NCBI GenBank assembly: GCA_964638865.1
Contig: CAZXBG010000163.1
Span: 1 to 7,902, forward strand
DNA: 7,902 nt
Direction of reading: 5' to 3'
Origin: UBA7236 sp964638865
GTDB taxonomy: Bacteria; Bacteroidota; Bacteroidia; Chitinophagales; BACL12
Part shown: one piece after another, positions 1 to 7,122 of the stretch
Position numbering within the stretch: position 1 is the first letter of the stretch
Layout: each line of letters starts with the position of its first letter
Program-made: the position numbers and the translations under genes
The notes under the pieces: model-generated
What the model saw: the letters and a program-made list of their open reading frames with translations, nothing else
The model's database searches: none
What the model was told of the DNA's origin: nothing

Positions 1-130
1 GGCTGTTCATTCGTGCATTCGTGGCAACCCCCTTTTTTTTCACAATACGGATGAAAAAATTAGCCCCAAATGCACGAATAAAAATATGAATTTCATAATA
101 CTAACAACCCACCCGTCGGCTGTTCATTTG
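1..130. repeat. Intergenic repeat module: direct repeats plus internal inverted repeat
   Basis: This non-coding stretch is built from short repeats. GGCTGTTCATT occurs at 1-11 and again at 118-128; with the next two bases the copies match at 12 of 13 positions. Directly inside the first copy, CATTCGTG is repeated perfectly in tandem (8-15 and 16-23). ATTCGTGCATT at 9-19 has a perfect 11-base reverse complement at 69-79, and a smaller interrupted palindrome (TATGAA/TTCATA) lies at 85-97. A C5T8 homopolymer run sits at 28-40. I saw no convincing reading frame here. From memory, ATTCGTGCATTCGTGG-like phrases recur between genes in many Bacteroidota genomes, which would make this a dispersed element. 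That part is recollection, not a search result. The left edge is cut by the window, so the true length is unknown. Confidence 0.6.
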
Positions 131-159
131 AGGCCCTAACCACCGACTTTCGCAGCTAG

Positions 160-210
160 GTTTGTGGCCACTCTTGCTAATGATAACCCTAAATTTAGGG
201 GCTCACAAAC
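160..210. repeat. Nested inverted repeat (cruciform or hairpin element) downstream of the lipoprotein gene
   Basis: The outer arms are GTTTGTGGCC (160-169) and GGCTCACAAAC (200-210), which pair over ten bases with one bulged base. Inside lies a perfect 14-base palindrome, CCCTAAATTTAGGG (187-200), which shares its last base with the outer arm. The element begins 16 bp past the lipoprotein stop on the minus strand, so it would form the 3' end of that transcript. It lacks a following U-tract on the minus strand, so it does not look like a standard intrinsic terminator. It could be a processing or stabilising hairpin, a rho-linked end, or part of a small mobile repeat. A 14-base palindrome alone is expected about once in every two windows of this size by chance; the added outer arms make the composite less likely to be random. 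Confidence 0.45.
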
Positions 211-226
211 AGCATGATTTAATTCA

Positions 227-925
227 TTATTTATTTAAAGCCGGCATACTCATCTCCGTAAACGTAACATCCGAAGGTATTTCAAATTGTGCTTTTTCAA
301 GATTTGGATTCTCATTTAGCTCAGTAACGTCAATATTCATTTTCATTCCTGAAATGGTCATATCCGTTTTCATTGAAATATTTTTCCATAACCAGAAGTA
401 ACCGCTGCCCATTCCCTGCTTGGACATCTCATATTTATCGCATTTTTTATTCATTATCATTTCTGATCCTATCTTTTTTACACCAAATTCTTTTCTCATT
501 TCTTCCGACATTTTTTCATAATCCATTTTAGATGGATCCAACATGTCTTTTAATTGTATTTTATTTCCGGATGTTTTTCCTTCTTCCCATGTATAGACCC
601 AACCCTCTTTATTAAGGGAAATGGTAACCGACTCGATATTTTGACCCATTATAGACATTTTAGTACTTGTTTTTGTCATTTCTTTTTCTCCGTGATCATC
701 AAAATACAAAACCGTAAAGATATCACCGGCCATCATAGAATTTGTAATTTTAGAAGTGACAATTGCAGATTCGAGACCATATCTCTCAGAGGCCTCTGAT
801 GCAGAACTTCCATGCTCTGAATTATTGGAAGAACCCTCAGTTCCATCATTTACATTTGAATTATTACAGGAAATAAATTGCAAAGCCGAAATTATGGCCA
901 GAACAGGTAGCGTAATGTTTTTCAT
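227..925 (-). CDS. Methionine-rich lipoprotein of unknown function (DUF4412-like)
   Basis: The 232-residue protein starts MKN, followed by a hydrophobic stretch to about residue 19 and Cys20 in the context FISC. This fits a signal-peptidase-II lipobox, although Phe at -3 is not the commonest residue. A low-complexity Ser/Asn/Glu/Gly linker follows (about 21-48), then a single folded region from about 50 to 228. That region has the phrase VYTWEEGKTSG near 110-120 and a terminal FEIPSDVTF near 214-222. This pattern recalls the DUF4412/LolA-like beta-sheet lipoproteins of Bacteroidota, but I cannot assign a function. Methionine is unusually common: 20 of 232 residues, 17 of them between residues 64 and 196. 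I see no obvious acidic surface-export signal directly after Cys20, so it may face the periplasm. The gene lies 47 bp after porU2 on the same strand and may be its last operon member, or may have its own weak promoter. The start at 925 is preferred because the signal peptide begins there. Confidence 0.85.
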   Translation of the reverse strand: MKNITLPVLAIISALQFISCNNSNVNDGTEGSSNNSEHGSSASEASERYGLESAIVTSKITNSMMAGDIFTVLYFDDHGEKEMTKTSTKMSIMGQNIESVTISLNKEGWVYTWEEGKTSGNKIQLKDMLDPSKMDYEKMSEEMRKEFGVKKIGSEMIMNKKCDKYEMSKQGMGSGYFWLWKNISMKTDMTISGMKMNIDVTELNENPNLEKAQFEIPSDVTFTEMSMPALNK

Positions 926-972
926 AATGTGATATTAAGGTGAAATTAATTTTTTTCCCAAACCATATTTCG

Positions 973-3900
973 TCACCTCGCCAAATACATCTTTCCAAAT
1001 CCTGATTTAAAATATTGATCTGTGCCAACGTTATATTTCTCTAAAGATTCGCCCGCAAGTTTAGTTACTACACGATATAAATACAATCCATTAGCAAGTT
1101 GATCTCCAAATTTATCGGTTCCATCCCAGGTAAATTCGGTAATATTATTTCCAATATGTAAGGCTCCAAGCTCGGCGCGCATGATCTCCCGCACAACCTT
1201 TCCGCTTACGGTCATGATCTGAATTTTAAAGTAATCGGGAACCTCACTTCCAGTCAATGTAAAAACAAATTTTGTTTGTGAAGTAAACGGATTAGGATAA
1301 TTCATTACATTAGAAATCATCGCTTTATTTATCACTTCAAAAGTTATTCTGTAATCAATTGATCCGGCTCTGTTGCCACTCACATCTTTACCACTCAACT
1401 GCAATTCATAAATACCATCCTGCTCTAAAATCGGAAACATTTCTACTCTTGCGCTATTATTTTCTGCAAGATTGTTTGTATCGGCCGGATAAAAAATAGT
1501 TGTTGTGCCATCAAAATAAAAATCGTGTAAACTTTCATCCGGATATTTTATCGCAATATTCATAAGCGCAGTATCCGATAGTGCCAGATATTGATTTTCA
1601 TCCTTCAAACTAATGCTGATCATCGGTTTTGCACTTACAATATCACCATCAAAAATATGAACGCCATCAAACGTTACGTCTAATAAAGGATCTCTTACAT
1701 CAGGATTATTGTTTAATGCTAAATATGCGAGATTATTAAAATGGAACTGCTCCGCCTGGTCATTATCAGGATTTACCTCCACTATCAGTGTATTACTTCC
1801 TGCAGGAATATCAAAGGAATTAAATTCTAAAGTAGAGATCATAGTTTCGTTCGTCAATAAAGAATCTTGTCGCGAATAAGGAATATTATGCAATACATTA
1901 TTCTCATCACGCACCGAAAAATCGATGAGCAAACTATCCATATTATAATCACTTACATTCGTTACTGCAATTTCCAATTCCACGTTTACTCCCCGTTCTA
2001 TACTATCGCCATTAAATGTAAAATGTATATTAGGATTTAAAGCAGCTTCCGGAACCGGCTGATAAATTACCCGCCAATAATTATATTGTGCGGGAGTTCT
2101 TAGTGAATCATCCTTTGTATTTAATTTTAATTTCACGAAGGGATAAAATTCCGCATCAATAAAGTTTATGGTGGTATCTCCACTTTGTAATCCGGTAACA
2201 AGAATTGTTTCTAATCCGTTGTAATCAACACCAATAATATCGATACTATTTGTATCGCTTGCTACCGGATCGTTGCTGAATAAACTCCATTGTGCTTTAT
2301 CCCAACTTGAAGCAGGGCCAATTAAAGGAGTTGCTATAATTCCTTCATTCCAATTCCCCGCTAATGTAATAGCATTTTCTATTTGATTTCCGAATTCATC
2401 ACTGATGATCTCTTGTTTAGTTGCAGGGTTTCCCTTTAATGCAGAAAATATATACGAACGATCGTAATCGAATATCTGTAAAGTATCAATATCTATTGCA
2501 CCATATGCGTGAAATGCATCATATAAACTATGACCGTAAATTAGGGTGTCGTCAAGCCATTCATTAAATTCAGCATAATTATTTGTGTATGCGATAAAAT
2601 AATTACTGTCGGGAACTGTCGACATCATAAATTGATACATATATTCCCTGTTGGCGGCAGAAGTAGTATTAAACATGATCACCTTTTCTGTGGGATCGAC
2701 AGTGCAATAAGTATCATTATATGGACCTAAATTTGACGTTCCAATTTCATAGGTTGTCCAGGGATCACCTGAATTAGCATCCACAACAATACACACAAAA
2801 CCTGCAGCAACACATGGCGCCATCATTAATAATTCACCGTTCAAATATGAAGTTACTTCTGTCCAGTGCGTTGCCGGATATATTCCCGCCGAAACCTCAT
2901 ATACTTTTACATCAGCAGCAAATTCAAATGCTCTGGTTTCCTGCAAACTAATATTGGTATAATCATCTTCGAGATATTGAAAATAATGTGATTGATTCCA
3001 ACCGGTAATATCTCCCGGCAAATATAAAAAAGAACTGGAGCGCCATAAAAGTGCATCACCTGTTGTTGTATCAGGCGAAATTCTCCAGTAATACACCGTA
3101 TTCGATATCCAAGTCATTGGGGGAGCATTCCATTTTAAAACCCCACCGCTTTCGGTAATAAATGTTGATCTTTTTAACGGGGAATTAAAATTCATAGTAG
3201 TATCTGCTTCCACCATATACAATTTTTCTTCTGCAAAAACATATGCGGTTGATGCTGCAAAATATTCAGGTATATGATTCATGATACTGAATTCCACAGG
3301 ATAAATGGGAATTGCATCATCAGAAATAATTAAAGTGGAAACTCCTAAAATATTATTTAATTCATCAATTTCTGCAATGTAATTCGTATTATCGATATGA
3401 ATTGCAAATTCATTTAATCCAACACCGTCTGTCGCATCCGTTACAAAAGTAACAGTGATCGTATCGCGGAAATATGTGGCGGGAAATAACTCTAAAATTG
3501 TTTCTGTTTCGCCATTTGCTTTTGTTCTTTTTACTTCCACATAATAGGTGGAATCAATAGCCATACCCAAATTAGTAACCACAATATGAATATTAAAAGA
3601 ATCAGTTCCGGCTGTAATAATATCCGGTTCAAAAAATACATATTGTTCCTCAATGGCATAATCCGGTTGTTCGTGACTATTTAAATGTAATGCCGGATCA
3701 CCCTGCAATGTTGTATGTTCAATGGCTAACTGATCAAAAATATTTAAAGTGGGCCATAGGGTATCACAGGTTTCTTTTAATATTGTACCAATCGATTCGT
3801 GATAATTTATTGCAGATAATTCCCTGTAAAACATTGTAGCAAATACATGCAAACTCGATGCGAAAGAATAATTGGATGCGGCAATAAATCCAATCGCCCC

Positions 3901-5976
3901 TTTATTTTCTGCAAATATATAACGTTGACCCAGTGTGTAACTCTCTCCGTGAATAGCCGCAGTATTACATCCATTTCCAAACACTACAAAGTATTTTCCT
4001 TCATTGTGAAACTCTTCCGGTTCTCCGATATTATAATCAAAACTACCCGTTGAGGAGTGACCAAAAAAGGTAATCAATGAAACTCCTTTTGTTAAAATGG
4101 AATCGTAATATTCTGAGATCGGCGTAAATATCGGATCTGCTGTCAGCTTATTAAAAGGGGTTACATTTCCTCCGTATAAAGTATCTTCAATGGTATTTTT
4201 ATATTGTGTTAAAAAACTATGAAATAACGTTTGTTCATATTCTGTTGTTCCACCTGCAAAATGCAAAACATTTTTCATCCATGCTTTATTCTCTATTGTT
4301 TGAACATTGTTTGCCTGTGCTGCCTCAAAGTCAATCATTTTTTGAAGATAGATACGCACTTCACTTCCTGACTCTGCCGCAATTCTTCCAATTGCTACTT
4401 CCGGAACTACACTGCCAGGCCGCGCAGCCAATAAATTATCAGCACCCGGGTGACCAAAAGTTGGCACCAAGTCCCACCCATATTCGGGTGTTGCATTTGC
4501 ACGCGTAACATCATAGGAATAAGATTTTCCGATCAGAAAAACATATTGAGGTGCTATATCAAAACTATCCTTCGCATATAAAATATAATTGCGAATTGCG
4601 AGCGGATGTTTTTTAATTCCGTAAGAAAATTCATCGTACAAATTTTCTACATCCACCACCTTAACATTATAATTGCCACCGGCAATAGAACTCCTGTAAT
4701 TTTTATATTCATCCACCCAATCAACCCCGGTGCCGTCATCAAATAATTGTGCATTGGAAATAATTAAATATTCTCCCTGATTACCGGGATCTCCATAATT
4801 AATAAAGGTAACGGGTTTTAAAGATGTTACCGATATAATATCCGTAACATCCTGACTTGAAATAAAAAATTGATGTAAAGGAGTGGAATACGGTAAATGA
4901 AATTTAGAAATATCTGTTTCTACTATTGCAACTATTCTCGTATGCGCATCAAGATCATATAAAACCGGTGAAGTGGATTTTTCATTAAAATCATTTAATT
5001 CAATATATGTGCCGGGATGAATGACATCGGGCAATTGGAATTTAATTGTGGAAACATTATCAAAATCAAATATTCGGGGATAAGTAAGATCGGTAAAAGA
5101 ATATCTTTGATAATCGGTTGCACTCGGACCGCTTACAAAAGATATAGTATTTGCATCTGTTAGTCCATCAATATCAAATTGAAGTCGCAATACTTTATAA
5201 TTGTAATAGGTACTATCCAGAAGCGTATTTCCATTAAAATTGATGACAGTATGATGTTCCGCATCATTACTTCCTAATAAAGTGGTTTTTAAGGTGGGTG
5301 TAAAAGAAGGGCCTGTATATCTGTTTGGAGTATTAATGGTTTGATTATAGGTGGAAAGATTATAGGTGTTTGATGCAAATCCTTCTCCGTTTTCATACTT
5401 CGAACTATACACTGAAAAATGCGGAACACCGGGTGCAAAATTTCCTGATCCGTAAAAAAATCCATAAACCGTTGTGGAATGAAAAATAGCATAGGGTTCC
5501 GCAACAGGTGCACCACTCAGATCGTTGGTGATATTATCTAATCTTTTATTGGTTAATAAATTATTCCAGGTAAGATAATATGCTGCAGTATCCGAAATAA
5601 TACTTTCGTAGGTGTGCAACTGATAGCTTGCGGAATCAAATAAATTGGTATCGAAGGTTCCGTCGTTCTTTTTGCCGTAAAATTCCAAAAAATCGGAGCT
5701 GTCAAAAACGCCGTCGGCTTCTCCGCTTATAAATATATATTCTTCCTCACCCTTATTAAATAATTGAAAGTTTTTGGGATTAATTGTTTCGAGGGAAACA
5801 CCGATACCGGATAAAGCTGCATCTAACGTTGTTCTGTCCAAACGATAAATTCCATCATTCGCGAGATTTATTTTTAAATACCGCTGATCATAATTGATCC
5901 ATTCGTTGCCATAAGTTTGAGAAAACAGCGAAGAAATAGAAAAAAGTAAAAATACTGCAGGTAAAAATCTTCTCAT
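973..5976 (-). CDS. porU2: C25-family cysteine peptidase, putative type IX secretion sortase PorU2
   Basis: This 1667-residue protein is much longer than canonical PorU (about 1150 residues). Visible order: signal peptide 1-20, ending LFSQ; a beta-rich N-terminal region (about 21-400) with the PorU-like phrases LKINLANDGIYRLD and FLEFYGKKNDG; the gingipain-type C25 peptidase (about 403-765); a CARDB-like module (about 783-876); an fn3-like region with VYYWRISPD and WNQSHYFQ (about 890-1000); an ILEI/FAM3-like segment (about 1050-1195); a second CARDB-like module (about 1315-1415); and a C-terminal FlgD-Ig/T9SS-CTD-like domain (about 1553-1640, opening NYPNPF) ending GKMYLAR. The catalytic pair is His640 (FFGHSS) and Cys670 (GNGCN), 30 residues apart, much as in gingipains, so the enzyme should be active. 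Canonical PorU trims cargo C-terminal signals at the cell surface and transfers the protein to A-LPS while bound to PorV. That PorU2 does the same is inference. It lies 35 bp after its likely partner porV2. A secreted gingipain-like protease is the main alternative. Confidence 0.88.
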   Translation of the reverse strand: MRRFLPAVFLLFSISSLFSQTYGNEWINYDQRYLKINLANDGIYRLDRTTLDAALSGIGVSLETINPKNFQLFNKGEEEYIFISGEADGVFDSSDFLEFYGKKNDGTFDTNLFDSASYQLHTYESIISDTAAYYLTWNNLLTNKRLDNITNDLSGAPVAEPYAIFHSTTVYGFFYGSGNFAPGVPHFSVYSSKYENGEGFASNTYNLSTYNQTINTPNRYTGPSFTPTLKTTLLGSNDAEHHTVINFNGNTLLDSTYYNYKVLRLQFDIDGLTDANTISFVSGPSATDYQRYSFTDLTYPRIFDFDNVSTIKFQLPDVIHPGTYIELNDFNEKSTSPVLYDLDAHTRIVAIVETDISKFHLPYSTPLHQFFISSQDVTDIISVTSLKPVTFINYGDPGNQGEYLIISNAQLFDDGTGVDWVDEYKNYRSSIAGGNYNVKVVDVENLYDEFSYGIKKHPLAIRNYILYAKDSFDIAPQYVFLIGKSYSYDVTRANATPEYGWDLVPTFGHPGADNLLAARPGSVVPEVAIGRIAAESGSEVRIYLQKMIDFEAAQANNVQTIENKAWMKNVLHFAGGTTEYEQTLFHSFLTQYKNTIEDTLYGGNVTPFNKLTADPIFTPISEYYDSILTKGVSLITFFGHSSTGSFDYNIGEPEEFHNEGKYFVVFGNGCNTAAIHGESYTLGQRYIFAENKGAIGFIAASNYSFASSLHVFATMFYRELSAINYHESIGTILKETCDTLWPTLNIFDQLAIEHTTLQGDPALHLNSHEQPDYAIEEQYVFFEPDIITAGTDSFNIHIVVTNLGMAIDSTYYVEVKRTKANGETETILELFPATYFRDTITVTFVTDATDGVGLNEFAIHIDNTNYIAEIDELNNILGVSTLIISDDAIPIYPVEFSIMNHIPEYFAASTAYVFAEEKLYMVEADTTMNFNSPLKRSTFITESGGVLKWNAPPMTWISNTVYYWRISPDTTTGDALLWRSSSFLYLPGDITGWNQSHYFQYLEDDYTNISLQETRAFEFAADVKVYEVSAGIYPATHWTEVTSYLNGELLMMAPCVAAGFVCIVVDANSGDPWTTYEIGTSNLGPYNDTYCTVDPTEKVIMFNTTSAANREYMYQFMMSTVPDSNYFIAYTNNYAEFNEWLDDTLIYGHSLYDAFHAYGAIDIDTLQIFDYDRSYIFSALKGNPATKQEIISDEFGNQIENAITLAGNWNEGIIATPLIGPASSWDKAQWSLFSNDPVASDTNSIDIIGVDYNGLETILVTGLQSGDTTINFIDAEFYPFVKLKLNTKDDSLRTPAQYNYWRVIYQPVPEAALNPNIHFTFNGDSIERGVNVELEIAVTNVSDYNMDSLLIDFSVRDENNVLHNIPYSRQDSLLTNETMISTLEFNSFDIPAGSNTLIVEVNPDNDQAEQFHFNNLAYLALNNNPDVRDPLLDVTFDGVHIFDGDIVSAKPMISISLKDENQYLALSDTALMNIAIKYPDESLHDFYFDGTTTIFYPADTNNLAENNSARVEMFPILEQDGIYELQLSGKDVSGNRAGSIDYRITFEVINKAMISNVMNYPNPFTSQTKFVFTLTGSEVPDYFKIQIMTVSGKVVREIMRAELGALHIGNNITEFTWDGTDKFGDQLANGLYLYRVVTKLAGESLEKYNVGTDQYFKSGFGKMYLAR

Positions 5977-6011
5977 TCGTTCATATTAATTTTTTACCAT
6001 TTATTATTTAT

Positions 6012-7115
6012 TTATTCCGAAATTGTTTCCGGTTTTACCGATTTATTAATATCGAACATCAAACTAAAAACATGGGAATACAATACTTCCGATTGTTTTC
6101 CGATATTAGTATAAGCATAATCCAAATGCACTGGGCCAATCACCAATCCCAATCCTATATTCGGTTGTAAGGTCCAGGCTTCTTCATACAGATCATCGGG
6201 AATATATCGCTGCACATTTCCAACTCCTCCTCTCAAATAAATAAATTCTTTATAATCAGCTTCAATTCCAATATGCGGATCAATACTTACTGGATCTGCG
6301 CTTATCAAAACATTTCTTCTGCCATCGCTGGTGATATCGGTATTAATTTCCGCAAGCAAACCAAAATTTTCACTTAAGGTAAAATCGTAAGCAGCTCCCA
6401 GAATTAACCTCGGTGTTGTAATTTCCAATGAATTTTCCGGAACAATATTTCCCGTTGCAAGTAATACATCTTTTTCTTCTTCGGTAAAAGAAAAACTCCA
6501 TGCATTAAAAGTGGAGGTAATATCTTTAAATGTTGCTCCGAATTTCCATTTTTTAATATCCATTTGTGCACCGGCATCCAAACCAAATCCCCAGGCGGTT
6601 GCAAAACTTCCTGCGTTGCGATGCACTACTTTAACATTCCCTCCCAATCGCAAATTTTGCCATTTTAATTGTGTGGCATAAGTTCCTAAAAAAGCATAAT
6701 CCGCAACAGAAAAGGAAGTGATATTATCGTAATTGATACTTCCATCCGGTTCAATCAGAAATAAGGTATTTGGAATATCATCCACCCCAAATCGAATAAG
6801 TGATAATCCAACGGCTGCATTTTTATCTTTTAAAGGAATAGCAATGGAACCATAATCGTATTTCGCAATACCTGCAAAATATTCGGAATGCATAATTCCA
6901 ACCTGAATATCGGGTTTAATTAATACAAGTGCTGCGGGGTTCCAATATCCGCCGGTTACGTCATTTACGGAAGCGCAAACAGCTCCACTCATACCCAAAG
7001 CACGGGCAGAAACACCAATGGATAAAAATTCATTGGAGTATTTTGGAGCAGAACTTTGGCTAAACCCAATCTGAACCCCAAAAATTATAAGGAAAATAAT
7101 TATTGTATTCCGCAT
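6012..7115 (-). CDS. porV2: PorV/PorQ-family outer-membrane beta-barrel, putative PorV2
   Basis: The 367-residue product begins with a clear signal peptide (1-20, hydrophobic IIIFLIIFGVQ core, ending GFSQ). The mature N-terminus carries the family hallmark: YSNEFLSIGVSARALGMSGA (25-44), then GGYWNPAAL (55-63) and HSEYFAGI (76-83). The rest is alternating amphipathic strands, closing with GLGLVIGPVHLDYAYTN and a final strand HVFSLMFDI (348-356), as expected for an FadL-like barrel of the PorV/PorQ (UPF0164) group. In canonical T9SS, PorV shuttles cargo from the translocon to the attachment complex and anchors PorU. Here the neighbour is PorU2, so a dedicated pair is likely, though the function is inferred. 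A longer frame opens at 7181 but would overlap the upstream gene by 59 bp and bury the signal peptide, so the ATG at 7115 is chosen. The upstream stop is only 7 bp away, which suggests translational coupling. No Shine-Dalgarno sequence is visible. A short charged tail follows the last strand. Confidence 0.87.
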   Translation of the reverse strand: MRNTIIIFLIIFGVQIGFSQSSAPKYSNEFLSIGVSARALGMSGAVCASVNDVTGGYWNPAALVLIKPDIQVGIMHSEYFAGIAKYDYGSIAIPLKDKNAAVGLSLIRFGVDDIPNTLFLIEPDGSINYDNITSFSVADYAFLGTYATQLKWQNLRLGGNVKVVHRNAGSFATAWGFGLDAGAQMDIKKWKFGATFKDITSTFNAWSFSFTEEEKDVLLATGNIVPENSLEITTPRLILGAAYDFTLSENFGLLAEINTDITSDGRRNVLISADPVSIDPHIGIEADYKEFIYLRGGVGNVQRYIPDDLYEEAWTLQPNIGLGLVIGPVHLDYAYTNIGKQSEVLYSHVFSLMFDINKSVKPETISE

Positions 7116-7122
7116 ATACGAT

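Noticed and set aside
133..140. GCCCTAAC resembling the core of an integron attC site
   Set aside because: The seven-base core does not fit RYYYAAC and there is no partner GTTRRRY at a suitable distance; no integrase or cassette gene is present.
187..200. Intrinsic terminator formed by CCCTAAATTTAGGG
   Set aside because: The stem would have only about five pairs around an AATT loop, and neither flank carries a proper T-run; described as an inverted repeat instead.
162..401. 79-codon open frame on the plus strand crossing the lipoprotein 3' end
   Set aside because: It runs antisense through coding sequence with no domain or start context; its hydrophobicity reflects the complementary strand's composition.
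926..972. Possible separate promoter for the lipoprotein gene (TTTG at 962-959, then TAATATCA at 937-930 on the minus strand)
   Set aside because: The TTTG and the 21-bp spacing fit the Bacteroidota -33/-7 layout, but the -7 element matches TAnnTTTG poorly, so it is not annotated.
4206..4508. 100-codon open frame on the plus strand inside porU2
   Set aside because: It lies antisense within the strongly supported C25 peptidase region, has low-complexity composition and no recognisable domain; it is a shadow frame.
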